The position numbers and the translations under genes were made by a program. Below are positions 23,916 through 32,816 of a DNA stretch of 64,000 bases, piece by piece. How positions within the stretch are numbered: the first letter of the stretch is position 1; each line of letters begins with the position of its first letter. The notes beneath the pieces are model-generated. The model was not told the DNA's origin. It did not search any database and was given only the letters and a program-made list of their open reading frames with translations. The stretch is from Candidatus Microbacterium colombiense (GTDB taxonomy: Bacteria > Actinomycetota > Actinomycetes > Actinomycetales > Microbacteriaceae), in contig CP119308.1 of assembly GCA_029203165.1 (NCBI GenBank), positions 2,046,001-2,110,000 on the forward strand. Direction: 5' to 3'.

Positions 23916-24632
23916 ATGACTGAACGCACAGGACGCCGCCGCGTCCTTCTCAAGCTCTCCGGGGAAGCCTTCGGAGCCGGCCAGTTGGGCGTGAATCCGG
24001 ACGTCGTCGGTCAGATCGCTCGCGACATCGCCGCTGCCGTCGATCGTGTCGAGGTCGCCATCGTCGTGGGCGGGGGGAACTTCTTCCGCGGCGCGGAACT
24101 GAGCCAACGCGGCATGGACCGTGGACGCGCCGACTACATGGGCATGCTGGGAACAGTCATGAACGCGCTTGCTCTGCAGGACTTCCTCGAGCAGGCAGGA
24201 GCCGCGACGCGCGTGCAGTCCGCCATCGCGATGACCCAGGTTGCTGAGCCCTACATCCCGCGTCGCGCCGAGCGTCACATGGAGAAGGGCCGCGTCGTCA
24301 TCTTCGGCGCCGGCGCCGGTCTCCCGTACTTCTCCACCGACACCGTCGCCGCGCAGCGTGCGCTCGAGATCGGTGCGCAGGAGGTTCTCGTCGCCAAGAA
24401 CGGCGTGGACGCCATCTACACCGCGGACCCCAACAAGCATGCGGATGCTGAGCGGATCGAGCAGGTCACCTACCGCGACGCACTTCAGCGTGGGCTCAAG
24501 GTCGTCGACTCGACGGCGTTCAGCCTGTGCATGGACAACAACATGGATATGCGGGTCTTCGGTATGGAGCCGGCGGGCAACGTCACCCGTGCGTTGCTCG
24601 GCGAGCCAATCGGAACCCTCGTCACCGCCTGA
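23916..24632 (+). CDS. pyrH: Uridylate kinase (UMP kinase)
   Basis: Amino-acid-kinase-fold hexameric UMP kinase converting UMP to UDP. Visible: VLLKLSGEAFG (phosphate site), VAIVVGGGNFFRG, DYMGMLGTVMNALALQDFLE, IFGAGAGLPYFSTDTVAAQRA and the C-terminal DSTAFSLCMDNNMDMRVF. 238 aa fits. A GAGAGGA ribosome site precedes the ATG. Standard position between tsf and frr. Confidence 0.97.
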   Translation: MTERTGRRRVLLKLSGEAFGAGQLGVNPDVVGQIARDIAAAVDRVEVAIVVGGGNFFRGAELSQRGMDRGRADYMGMLGTVMNALALQDFLEQAGAATRVQSAIAMTQVAEPYIPRRAERHMEKGRVVIFGAGAGLPYFSTDTVAAQRALEIGAQEVLVAKNGVDAIYTADPNKHADAERIEQVTYRDALQRGLKVVDSTAFSLCMDNNMDMRVFGMEPAGNVTRALLGEPIGTLVTA

Positions 24633-24663
24633 GTGTGTGCTGGGGTGAGGCAGCTCAGCCCGA

Positions 24664-24669
24664 TAGAAT
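24664..24669 (+). promoter_or_regulatory. Possible -10 (TAGAAT) for frr-cdsA
   Basis: TAGAAT lies 30 bp before the frr GTG, between pyrH and frr. It matches the -10 consensus but no -35 is evident. It would give a leader with the GGAG ribosome site. Confidence 0.45.
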
Positions 24670-24699
24670 TTTCAGAACACCCCGACGATAGGAGTCACC

Positions 24700-25254
24700 G
24701 TGATCGCGGACGTCCTCGCTGAAACCACCTCCCGTATGACCAGGGCGGTCGAGGCTGCCAAGGAGGACTTCTCCACGGTGCGCACCGGTCGTGCGAACCC
24801 TCAGATGTTCCAGAAGGTTCTGGTGGACTACTACGGCACGCCAACGCCGCTTGCGCAGCTGGCTTCGCTGGCCAACCAGGAAGCACGCACGCTGATCATC
24901 ACGCCGTACGACAAGTCGGCGCTGAAGGCGATCGAACAGGCCGTGCGCGACATGCCGAACCTCGGGGCGAACCCCACGAACGATGGCAACCTCATCCGGG
25001 TCTCGATGCCTGAGCTGACAGCTGAGCGTCGCAAGGAGTACGTCAAGCTCGTCAAGTCCAAGGCGGAGGACGCCAAGGTTCATGTCCGCGGCATCCGTCG
25101 CAAGGGCAAGGACGAGTTGGACGCGCTGAAGAGCGAGCTCGGCGAAGATGAGATCGCTCGCGGTGAGAAGGAGCTGGACGCTCTCACCCGTCAGCACGTC
25201 GATCTCATCGACGACGCGCTCAAGCGCAAAGAGGCAGAACTCCTCGAGGTGTAA
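24700..25254 (+). CDS. frr: Ribosome recycling factor
   Basis: Works with EF-G to split post-termination ribosomes. Visible: FSTVRTGRANPQMFQKVLVD, YYGTPTPLAQLASLANQEAR, NDGNLIRVSMPELTAERR, and the helical C-terminus with VHVRGIRRKGKDELDALK. 184 aa is normal. GTG start at 24700 preceded by GGAG. cdsA follows 5 bp after the stop. Confidence 0.98.
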   Translation: MIADVLAETTSRMTRAVEAAKEDFSTVRTGRANPQMFQKVLVDYYGTPTPLAQLASLANQEARTLIITPYDKSALKAIEQAVRDMPNLGANPTNDGNLIRVSMPELTAERRKEYVKLVKSKAEDAKVHVRGIRRKGKDELDALKSELGEDEIARGEKELDALTRQHVDLIDDALKRKEAELLEV

Positions 25255-25259
25255 CCGGG

Positions 25260-26414
25260 ATGTCCGACGACACGCGTGAGGATGCAGAAGGGACGCCACC
25301 GCGCCGCGAGGCGCGGGATGCGGCGGTCCCTGATGCCGGCGTCCCTCTCGCAGATGCGGCGTTCCCGGGGTTCGACGCATCGAGCGTTCCGCCTCGTCCG
25401 CCACTCCCTGTCGAAGGGGCTGTGCCCGGGGCGATCGATGTCGTGACCACCGAACAGTTGGACACCGCGGATCACAACGCGATCCGCGAACAGTGGCGAG
25501 CGGCCCGTGACGAGTTGGGAACGCACGTCTCCCACGCGCGTGACCAGATCGACCAAGCCAACGAGCGGATCAAACAGCGCACGGGGCGGGATCTCGTCCT
25601 TGCCATCGTGATCGGCCTCGCCTTCGGAGCAGCCCTCCTCGCGTCCTTGCTGTTCATAAAGGCGTTGTTCGTGCCGTTCGCTCTCGCGGCCGCCTTGCTG
25701 GGCGTCTACGAACTTTCTCGCGCATTGCGCTCAGCGGGACGACGCATCGATGTCGTCCCGCAACTGATCGCCGCGGCGATCCTCGTGTTGTCGGCATACT
25801 TCGCGGAGATCTGGCTCTGTTGGATCGTGCTGTTCGTGGCGGTGGCCTTCGTCATCGTCTGGCGCCTGATCGCTCAGATGATCTCGAAGGACGGCCGTAC
25901 GTACGGCGACGTCCTCAGCGATGCCGTCGTCGGCGGTTTCGTGCAGATCTACGTGCCCTTCCTGGCTGGCGTCGCTCTCATCCTGCTCAAGCAGGAGGGA
26001 GGCCAGTGGTGGGTGCTGAGTTTCGTGGCGATCGCCGTCGCGGCTGACACCGGAGCGTATGCAGCGGGGCTCGCTTTCGGGCGACACCCGATGGCGCCGA
26101 AGATCAGCCCGAAGAAGACCTGGGAGGGCTTCGCCGGGGGAGTGGCCGCCTCATTGATCGTGGGCGTACTCCTGGCGCTCTTCCTCCTCGAGCTGCCGTG
26201 GTGGGCCGGTCTCATCTTCGGTGCCGCCATCCTTCTGTCGGCCACGCTCGGCGATCTCGGTGAGTCGATGCTCAAGCGCGACATCGGTATCAAGGACATG
26301 AGCTCCTGGTTGCCTGGACACGGCGGACTGCTCGATCGACTCGACAGCATCCTCCCGTCCACGGTGCCCGCTCTCTGCCTCTACTTCCTTCTCTCCCCTT
26401 GGATGGTCCTGTGA
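25260..26414 (+). CDS. cdsA: Phosphatidate cytidylyltransferase
   Basis: Makes CDP-diacylglycerol for phospholipid synthesis. The C-terminal two thirds contain about eight membrane segments, the motif ISPKKTWEGFAGG and the signature SMLKRDIGIKDM followed by LPGHGGLLDRLDS. The N-terminal about 75 residues are disordered and Pro/Ala/Asp-rich, followed by a charged helix (about 80-115) before the first membrane segment. It follows frr closely and overlaps the next gene by GTGA. Confidence 0.95.
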   Translation: MSDDTREDAEGTPPRREARDAAVPDAGVPLADAAFPGFDASSVPPRPPLPVEGAVPGAIDVVTTEQLDTADHNAIREQWRAARDELGTHVSHARDQIDQANERIKQRTGRDLVLAIVIGLAFGAALLASLLFIKALFVPFALAAALLGVYELSRALRSAGRRIDVVPQLIAAAILVLSAYFAEIWLCWIVLFVAVAFVIVWRLIAQMISKDGRTYGDVLSDAVVGGFVQIYVPFLAGVALILLKQEGGQWWVLSFVAIAVAADTGAYAAGLAFGRHPMAPKISPKKTWEGFAGGVAASLIVGVLLALFLLELPWWAGLIFGAAILLSATLGDLGESMLKRDIGIKDMSSWLPGHGGLLDRLDSILPSTVPALCLYFLLSPWMVL

Positions 26415-26995
26415 CGAACGACAGCACTCCGCTCGAAGCGAGCGTGGAGGAGGCCCCGCCGGCATTCGTCCTGACGACCGGGCGCACTCTGGGTTACCAC
26501 CGTTCCGCTGTGGATGCCTTCCTCGCCTCGGCACGCCGGGAGTTCGAGGTGGGCGGCGACCAGCTCGATGCCGCCGATGTGCGCACGGCGTCGTTCCCTC
26601 TGGTGCGGGGCGGTTACCTCGTGGCGGATGTCGACGCCGCGCTCGGACGAGTCGAGGATGCCTTCGCGGCGCGCGAGCGTGAACGTGTCGTCCGCTCGCA
26701 GGGAGCCGGCGCGTGGGTCGAGCGGGCACGGGAGGATGCGCAGGTGATCCTCGATCACCTGGCACGTCCTGCGCGCCATCGCTTCGCCCGCACCGGCGTC
26801 CTCACCTTCGGATATCGCGTCGACGAAGTGGATCACGTATCCGCCCGTATCGTTCGCTACCTCCGAGACGGCGAGGCTCTCACGGTCGAGCAGCTGCGCT
26901 CCGCCGCGTTCCGCATGCAGCGCGGCGGGTACCGCGAGGAGCAGGTGGATGCTCTGCTCGACGCGACGATCGACGTCATCCTCGCGGTCCGCTGA
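26411..26995 (+). CDS. Protein with two DivIVA-type motifs
   Basis: A 194-aa soluble protein with two copies of a short DivIVA-like motif: the first around 22-80 (RTLGYHRSAVDAFL and FPLVRGGYLVADVDAAL), the second around 133-190 (LTFGYRVDEVDHVSARI and FRMQRGGYREEQVDALLD). DivIVA-domain proteins act at poles and septa, but this protein lacks the long coiled coil of true DivIVA/Wag31. The GTG at 26411 overlaps the cdsA stop; a TTG at 26399 is less likely. Confidence 0.82.
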   Translation: MTNDSTPLEASVEEAPPAFVLTTGRTLGYHRSAVDAFLASARREFEVGGDQLDAADVRTASFPLVRGGYLVADVDAALGRVEDAFAARERERVVRSQGAGAWVERAREDAQVILDHLARPARHRFARTGVLTFGYRVDEVDHVSARIVRYLRDGEALTVEQLRSAAFRMQRGGYREEQVDALLDATIDVILAVR

Positions 26996-27042
26996 CCCTC
27001 CCATGGTCGTCTCAGACGTGATTGCGTAGACTGTCTCTCATC

Positions 27043-27726
27043 GTGAACTCCCGAAACGACATGAACCTCGAACGAAGCAACGCCTCCCTGGTGCCGGCAG
27101 CGGTGGCGACCTCTGCGCGCCGCGGCACCCGTCGATGGTCTCGTCGGCGCGGAGTCGTCGGTGTCTTCAGCGCGATCGCCGTCGTCGGATTCGCCGGAGC
27201 CATGGTGGCTCCGACCGGTGTCGCACTGGCCGACAAGGCAACAGCCGACACCCCGGACTCCGCGTACTCGCTTGCATTGGCCGACACTCAGAACCTCACG
27301 GTGACGGTCGAAGGCGCCGAGATCGCGCCGATCGCCCGTGGCGATTTCGAGGTCTACGTCAAGCCGAAGCCCAAGCCGAAGCCGGTTGTCGCTGAGACCA
27401 CGTCGGGCGGCTCCAGCGGCGGAGGCGGACCTGTCATGTACAGCGGCGGCGGTGCGCCGGCCGAGTGGATGGCTGCGGCAGGCATCGCCCAGGCCGACAT
27501 GGGTTACGTGGACTACATCGTCTCGCGCGAGAGCGGTTGGAATCCCAACGCCACCAACTCCTCGTCGGGAGCGTGTGGTCTCGTGCAGGCATTGCCGTGC
27601 AGCAAGGTCCCCGGCAACGGGTACAACCCTGTCGACAACCTTCGTTGGGCGACCGGTTACGCGACGGGTCGCTACGGGAGTTGGGCCGGGGCGTACAGCT
27701 TCTGGACCAACAACCACTGGTGGTGA
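27043..27726 (+). CDS. Secreted lytic transglycosylase-like protein
   Basis: An exported 227-aa protein. A basic N-region (RRGTRRWSRRRG) and a hydrophobic segment (VVGVFSAIAVVGFAGAMVAP) ending ALA form the signal; a Lys-Pro repeat (KPKPKPKP) and a Gly/Ser linker lead to a C-terminal transglycosylase/aggregation-promoting-factor-like domain with YIVSRESGWNPNATN (Glu in the catalytic position), SGACGLVQALPCSK and TGYATGRYGSWAGAYSFW. Likely a cell-wall hydrolase. The start is uncertain: GTG 27043 (TAGACT at 27027-27032 lies 10 nt upstream) or ATG 27061. Confidence 0.82.
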   Translation: MNSRNDMNLERSNASLVPAAVATSARRGTRRWSRRRGVVGVFSAIAVVGFAGAMVAPTGVALADKATADTPDSAYSLALADTQNLTVTVEGAEIAPIARGDFEVYVKPKPKPKPVVAETTSGGSSGGGGPVMYSGGGAPAEWMAAAGIAQADMGYVDYIVSRESGWNPNATNSSSGACGLVQALPCSKVPGNGYNPVDNLRWATGYATGRYGSWAGAYSFWTNNHWW

Positions 27727-27735
27727 CCTCTCCCC

Positions 27736-28023
27736 GTGCCACGCTCACACAAACGGCGTCCCGCGCGCCCGGACTCTGAGGATTCCCTCGAGCACCTGAT
27801 CGCCGGGTGGAAGCGCACCGAGACCCGTCGCGGATCCGAATGGACGATTCAGCCGGTCTCGGCGGCGCAGGCGCAGAAGGAATACCTCTGCCCCGGGTGC
27901 GGTCAGCTCGTGCAGTCCGGCACGGCGCATCTGGTCGCCTGGCGTGCTGACGGAGTCCTCGGTGACGCGGCGGACCTCGCCGCGCGCCGCCATTGGCATA
28001 CGCACTGCTGGAGGATCGCGTGA
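27736..28023 (+). CDS. Small conserved protein with CxxC/HxxxC zinc-like motif, function unknown
   Basis: A 95-aa basic protein. The N-terminal half is charged; the C-terminal half contains YLCPGCGQLV and RHWHTHCWRIA, so two Cys plus His/Cys could bind zinc, as in HNH-like or zinc-ribbon folds. Similar small proteins in actinobacteria are labelled ATP/GTP-binding without clear basis; I see no P-loop. GTG start, 9 bp after the transglycosylase-like gene and overlapping the next gene by GTGA. Confidence 0.75.
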   Translation: MPRSHKRRPARPDSEDSLEHLIAGWKRTETRRGSEWTIQPVSAAQAQKEYLCPGCGQLVQSGTAHLVAWRADGVLGDAADLAARRHWHTHCWRIA

Positions 28024-28739
28024 GCATCGAGATTCGTGGACCGTTGGAACTGCCGGCACGTCGAGAGGACATCGAGCTGCAGACGGCCGACGGACTCACT
28101 CTCGTCGGTGAGCTGGCGACGCCGGAGACGGGGGAGCCGACGGCCACGCTCGTCACGCTGCACCCACTGCCGACCGCGGGTGGGTTCATGGACTCGCACA
28201 TCCTCCGCAAGGCCTCGGCGCGTCTCCCGGCGCTGGCCGACCTCGCCGTGCTTCGCTTCAACACCCGAGGGACGACGTCGCCGCGGGGAACGAGCGACGG
28301 TGCGTTCGACGGCGGAGCGTCCGAGCAGTTCGATGTCGCGGCCGCCATGGACTTCGTCCGTGAGCGCGCGTTGCCTCGCCCCTGGCTGGTGGGGTGGTCC
28401 TTCGGAACCGAGCTCGCCTTGAAGTACGGGCGTGAGCACGACATCGAAGGCGTCATCCTGCTCTCCCCGCCGCTGCACAGGGCGACTGCCGAAGAGGTTG
28501 CCGCGTGGGCGGGCACGGACCACCGCGTGGTGGTTCTCGTTCCGGAGTTCGATGACTACCTGCGTCCGGACGAAGCACGGACACGCTTCGCCTCGATCCC
28601 GCAGGCGACGCTGATCGCCGTCGAGGGCGGGAAGCATCTGTGGGTCGGCGAGACCCAGACGCGCACCGTGCTCACGGAGATCGTCGCCGCAGTGAATCCC
28701 GAGGCGCTGCCGCTGCCCACGCACTGGCCGGCAGTCTGA
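28020..28739 (+). CDS. Alpha/beta hydrolase family protein
   Basis: A 239-aa alpha/beta hydrolase: the nucleophile elbow is GWSFGTEL, oxyanion region TLHPLPTAGG, a FNTRGTTSPRG loop, an acid probably in VPEFDDYL and a His in VEGGKHLWVG. It resembles the dienelactone hydrolase/DUF-type alpha-beta hydrolases that act on small esters or alkyl chains; substrate unknown. GTG at 28020 overlaps the upstream stop. Confidence 0.85.
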   Translation: MSIEIRGPLELPARREDIELQTADGLTLVGELATPETGEPTATLVTLHPLPTAGGFMDSHILRKASARLPALADLAVLRFNTRGTTSPRGTSDGAFDGGASEQFDVAAAMDFVRERALPRPWLVGWSFGTELALKYGREHDIEGVILLSPPLHRATAEEVAAWAGTDHRVVVLVPEFDDYLRPDEARTRFASIPQATLIAVEGGKHLWVGETQTRTVLTEIVAAVNPEALPLPTHWPAV

Positions 28740-28745
28740 GCGGTC

Positions 28746-29795
28746 TCAGAGTTCGTTCATCCGGGGGATGAGTACCTGACGGTAGATGATCAGGATGCTC
28801 GCTGCGACCGGGATCGCGATGAGCGCCCCCAGAAGTCCCAGGAGGCTGCCGCCGGCAAGGGCGGCGACGACGACCACGGCGCCGGGAACGGACACGGCCC
28901 GGCTCATGATGCGCGGCGAGATCACGTACGCCTCGATCTGCATGTAGATCAGGTAGTAGATCCCCGCGGCGATCGCGGTGGCGGGTGAGCCCAGCCCCGG
29001 AATCAGGCAGATGAGCACGATCAGCGTCGAGCCCGTGAGGGTGCCGACCAGCGGGATCAGAGAGAAGAAGAAGGCGATGACGGCGAGCACCGCCGGGAAC
29101 GGCGCTTGGATGATCGACAGGAAGACCGCGCTCAGCAGGCCGTTGATCACACCGAGGGAGAGCTGCCCCATCACGTAGTAGCCGACGGAGTCGGTGATCT
29201 GGTCGGCCAGGTCGATGAACCGCTCCCGGCGGGAAGCAGGAGCCAGCTGGTAGACCGCGCGCTTGAGCGACGGAGTGGAGGCGGTGAGGTAGATCGTGAG
29301 GATGAGCACGATGAAAGCGCCGAAGAGCCCTGCGACGATCGACACGCTCGCGTTGATCACCTTATTGGTGATGTCGCCCATATTGTCGATGAGCCAGGTC
29401 TGAGCTTCGACGAGCACACGCTGCACATCGAGATTGGGGAAGACTCCGGTGATCCACTCCTCGATGTCGGAGAGGAGCGTCGGGCGGCTGACGAGTCGGG
29501 TGATCTGGTCGATCAGTTGCGTGATCTGCGACACGATCATCGGCAGCACCATGAGGACGATGCCGGTGAAGACGCCGAGAACGCCGACGATGGTCACGAG
29601 CACCGCGAGCCAGCGAGGCAGTCGCCGCCGCTCGAGATACGCGACGACCGGATCGAGTCCGAGGCTGAGGAAGAGCGCCGTGCCGAGGTACAGGAACACG
29701 GTCGACAGACTCTGCACGCTACCGATCAGCAGGATGCCCAACCCCACGCCGAGCGTCGCCACCAGGGCGGTGCGGAAGGGGTTGTGAATCTTCAT
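28746..29795 (-). CDS. AI-2E family transporter (PerM-like permease)
   Basis: A 349-aa membrane protein with about eight hydrophobic segments in the PerM/YdiK/TqsA pattern: three at the N-terminus, a polar loop (about 95-150), then five more with SLIPLVGTLTGSTLIVLI and the conserved VVVVAALAGGSLLGLLGALIA. Members export small molecules or ions; AI-2 export is known for only a few. A GAGGAG site precedes the ATG. Convergent with the hydrolase gene. Confidence 0.9.
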   Translation of the reverse strand: MKIHNPFRTALVATLGVGLGILLIGSVQSLSTVFLYLGTALFLSLGLDPVVAYLERRRLPRWLAVLVTIVGVLGVFTGIVLMVLPMIVSQITQLIDQITRLVSRPTLLSDIEEWITGVFPNLDVQRVLVEAQTWLIDNMGDITNKVINASVSIVAGLFGAFIVLILTIYLTASTPSLKRAVYQLAPASRRERFIDLADQITDSVGYYVMGQLSLGVINGLLSAVFLSIIQAPFPAVLAVIAFFFSLIPLVGTLTGSTLIVLICLIPGLGSPATAIAAGIYYLIYMQIEAYVISPRIMSRAVSVPGAVVVVAALAGGSLLGLLGALIAIPVAASILIIYRQVLIPRMNEL

Positions 29796-29940
29796 CTGGA
29801 CTCCTCGGTACGACTCCTGTCAGGGTATCGACAGTGGCTGGAGCCGGAGAGGCGACGTGCCGAACGGGGGTGCACTGACGTACCTCGTGGGCAACACACA
29901 GCTGATTTCGCTAGTCTGGAATGTCGAGTGTTGCGTCATG

Positions 29941-29950
29941 GGAACGTTCC
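29941..29950. promoter_or_regulatory. 10-bp palindrome upstream of the membrane/lipoprotein gene
   Basis: GGAACGTTCC is perfectly self-complementary and lies 23 bp before the GTG at 29973. It may be an operator; the flanks are not symmetric. Confidence 0.25.
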
Positions 29951-29972
29951 GTGATGCGTGAGGAGACTATTC

Positions 29973-31880
29973 GTGCGTTTCGTATGGGCCGTCGTGGCCT
30001 TCGTGCTGGCCGCGGTTCTGATCGGGGCGGGGATCGCTCAGCGAACCATCTTCGTCGGTCCGTCCTCGGAGCAGACGAAGGTCGAGGTCGAAGAACCGGC
30101 ACCCTTCGTGCTCATGGACGGTGACGTGTTGCGCACCAATCCGGGAGCCCAGACTCTTCTCATCCGTGGCGACGGCGATATCTTCGCGGCGTACGGACGC
30201 ACCACCGACCTTGAGGCGTGGCTGGCCGAATCGGACTACAACCATGTCTCGGTGGCGAAGGACGGTGGCTTCGACGTCGAACACATCGCCGCGACGACCG
30301 ACGAGACGGACGCCGAAGCCGGTTCGGAAGAGCCGGCGGCCCATAACCCAGTCGGATCGGACCTCTGGCTCGATTCCTTCACCGATACCGATGCCCTGAT
30401 CACCGACAAGATGCAGTTGCCGGAGGGCATGAGCGTTCTGATCGCGTACGACGGGTCGAAGCCCGCTCCGGATGACATCGTCGTCTCCTGGCCGCTGGAC
30501 ACGTCGACACCTCTGGCTGGACCGCTGATGGCTGCCGGAGGGGCTGCGCTCTTCGTGGGCCTGGTGCTCTACGTCCTCGGCATCCGCCACCAGCGCCGTG
30601 GTCGCGGACCCCGACGCAAGGGCCCCGGTCCGCTGCCTGTGACCGAGCCCATCGACATCGCCGCTCTTCCTGCCTCCGAGCGCGCGGCGCTCGATGCGCC
30701 CTCCGATGCCGCCGCGGCCCCCCAGGACACCGGCTCCGAAGACGTACAGGATGCGGAGATCGTGGAAGAGGACAAGAACCCGGGAACCGTGAAGTCGATG
30801 GCGGCCGCCCGTCGCCCTCGTCGTCTGCTCGCACTTCCGGCGATCGGTTTGATCGCCGTGCTCGCCACCGGCTGCTCGTCGGACTCCTGGCCACAGTTCG
30901 ACAGCGCGACGGCAACACCTTCTCCGTCCCCTACAGTGATCGCCCCGGAGAACCAGAAGCCTCCTGCGGTCACGGAGACGCAGGCGACGCGGATTCTGCA
31001 GGAGATCTCATCGACGCTCGTCGAGGCGGACACCGATCTCGATCTCGACCTCGCGAAGACCCGTCTGGACGGCCCCGCTCTCACAGCGCGGACGACCGAG
31101 TATGCGTTGCGCAAGGCACTTCCGAAGACGACACCGCCCTCTGCGATCCCGACCGACAAGGTCGAGGTCGTGCTCCCCGAAGCGACCGACCGCTGGCCGC
31201 GCACCGTGCTCATGCTCTCCAAGAGCACGAGTGACGATACGATCCCGCCCGTGATCCTCACGATGACGCAGCAGGATCCGTGGACGAACTACAAGGTCAC
31301 GAACATGGCCGAGATGTCGGCCGATGTCGCTCTGCCGGAGGTGGCCGCCGCGTGGCTCGGTACCTCCCTCGTGCCGGACGACTCGGCGTTCCTCTCCGTT
31401 CCGCCCGCTGATCTCGCGAAAGCTTTCGCCGATGTGGTCGACACGGGCGAGAAGAGCGAGTCCTACGGGCTGTTCGACGATGTGGCACTGGGACTCGCGA
31501 CAGCGATCCGGGACAGTCGCCAGGAGATCGTTCAGAACCTGAAGGACAACGGCGCATCCACGACATCGAAGACCGCCTTCGAGATGTCTCCGATGGATTC
31601 GCCGCCGGTGTCCATGACCACTCTCGGCAGCGGAGCCATCGTCAGTGTGGTCGTCGCCGACAAGGAGCGCGTGACGCCGTCGGTGGCGGATGCGGTGATC
31701 CGACTCAAGGACAGCAATGCGCCGGCGAAGGCGTTGACGGGCGTATCGGAATCCGCGAAGGGCTTCGAGACCGTCTACTCGTTCCAGCTGTTCTTCGCGG
31801 TGCCCGCTCAGGGATCGACGGAGCAGGTCCGGCTTCTCGCCGTGCACCAGGATCTCGTATCAGTGAAGGTGATCAAGTGA
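29973..31880 (+). CDS. Membrane protein fused in frame to a lipoprotein-like C-terminal half, function unknown
   Basis: A 635-aa open frame of two parts. Part one: an N-terminal membrane segment (about 3-22), an extracytoplasmic domain of about 150 residues, a second membrane segment (about 182-204) and a basic then acidic cytoplasmic linker. Part two begins near residue 276 with a complete lipoprotein-type signal: MAAARRPRRLL, a hydrophobic stretch and the lipobox LATGC, then Thr/Pro-rich spacer and about 300 residues of soluble domain. The start is GTG 29973, 7 nt after TGAGGAG. An internal ATG at 30798 could start a separate lipoprotein. It overlaps the CnoX-like gene by GTGA. Confidence 0.8.
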   Translation: MRFVWAVVAFVLAAVLIGAGIAQRTIFVGPSSEQTKVEVEEPAPFVLMDGDVLRTNPGAQTLLIRGDGDIFAAYGRTTDLEAWLAESDYNHVSVAKDGGFDVEHIAATTDETDAEAGSEEPAAHNPVGSDLWLDSFTDTDALITDKMQLPEGMSVLIAYDGSKPAPDDIVVSWPLDTSTPLAGPLMAAGGAALFVGLVLYVLGIRHQRRGRGPRRKGPGPLPVTEPIDIAALPASERAALDAPSDAAAAPQDTGSEDVQDAEIVEEDKNPGTVKSMAAARRPRRLLALPAIGLIAVLATGCSSDSWPQFDSATATPSPSPTVIAPENQKPPAVTETQATRILQEISSTLVEADTDLDLDLAKTRLDGPALTARTTEYALRKALPKTTPPSAIPTDKVEVVLPEATDRWPRTVLMLSKSTSDDTIPPVILTMTQQDPWTNYKVTNMAEMSADVALPEVAAAWLGTSLVPDDSAFLSVPPADLAKAFADVVDTGEKSESYGLFDDVALGLATAIRDSRQEIVQNLKDNGASTTSKTAFEMSPMDSPPVSMTTLGSGAIVSVVVADKERVTPSVADAVIRLKDSNAPAKALTGVSESAKGFETVYSFQLFFAVPAQGSTEQVRLLAVHQDLVSVKVIK

Positions 31881-32803
31881 CCGAAATCTCGCCCGCCGCT
31901 CTCCGCGGTGCCGTCGACCTGTCGAGCCTGCGCAATCGACCCGACCCGACCGCGCCCAGCGCCCCTGCGCCGCGTGTCGGCGATGTGGTCGTCGACGCGA
32001 CGGACGAGACTTTCGGACAGATCCTGGAGATCTCCCGCACCGTTCCGGTGGTCATCGACCTGTGGGCGGAGTGGTGCGGCCCCTGCAAGCAGCTGAGTCC
32101 CATCATCGAGCAGGTGACACGTGAGCTGGGTGGCCGCGTCTTGCTGGCCAAGGTGGATGTGGATGCGAATCCGCAACTCGCTCAGAGTTTCCGTGCCCAG
32201 TCGATCCCGATGGTTGTCGCCTTGATCGCCGGCCAGCCCGTGCCGATGTTCACGGGCGCCGTGCCCGAGCAGCAGGTGCGCGAAGTGTTCGCCCAGCTCT
32301 TGCAGCTGGCGGCGCAGAACGGGGTAACCGGCTCGCTGCCGATGGCCGACGGCGAAGCCGCAGCCGAAGAGACCCCGGAGGAACCCCCGCTTCCTCCTCT
32401 GCACGCAGAGGCTTTCGCTGCGATCGAGATCGGCGACTACGCCGCGGCGATCACGGCGTATGAGAAGGCTCTGGCCGAGAACCCGCGTGATGAGGATGCG
32501 ATCGCCGGCCTCGGGCAGGTTCGTCTACTCGACCGGGTGCAGGGTCTGGACCTTCAGGCCGCCCGCGCCGCCGCCGCCGCGGGCCCGCTCGACATTCAGG
32601 CGCAGTTCGACGTCGCCGACCTCGATCTGGCCGGCGGACACGTCGATGACGCGTTCGGCCGCCTACTCGACCTGTTCCAGCAGCTTCCTGCGGATCAGCG
32701 AGCACCCGTGCGTGAGCGCGTCGTGGAGCTCTTCGGTCTCATCGGTGCGAGCGACCCCCGCGTGCTCGTCGCTCGCAACCGGTTGACCTCACTCCTCTTC
32801 TGA
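31877..32803 (+). CDS. CnoX-like thioredoxin with TPR region
   Basis: A 308-aa cytoplasmic protein. The thioredoxin domain (about 40-145) has an intact WCGPC redox site, and the C-terminal helical region (about 175-305) is a degenerate TPR array (AFAAIEIGDYAAAITAYEKA, DEDAIAGLGQVRLL). This is the CnoX/YbbN architecture, a chaperone-redoxin that protects clients from oxidation; the presence of two cysteines implies real redox activity. It overlaps the membrane/lipoprotein gene and may work with it. Confidence 0.9.
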   Translation: MTEISPAALRGAVDLSSLRNRPDPTAPSAPAPRVGDVVVDATDETFGQILEISRTVPVVIDLWAEWCGPCKQLSPIIEQVTRELGGRVLLAKVDVDANPQLAQSFRAQSIPMVVALIAGQPVPMFTGAVPEQQVREVFAQLLQLAAQNGVTGSLPMADGEAAAEETPEEPPLPPLHAEAFAAIEIGDYAAAITAYEKALAENPRDEDAIAGLGQVRLLDRVQGLDLQAARAAAAAGPLDIQAQFDVADLDLAGGHVDDAFGRLLDLFQQLPADQRAPVRERVVELFGLIGASDPRVLVARNRLTSLLF

Positions 32804-32816
32804 GTCCGGGCGGCCC

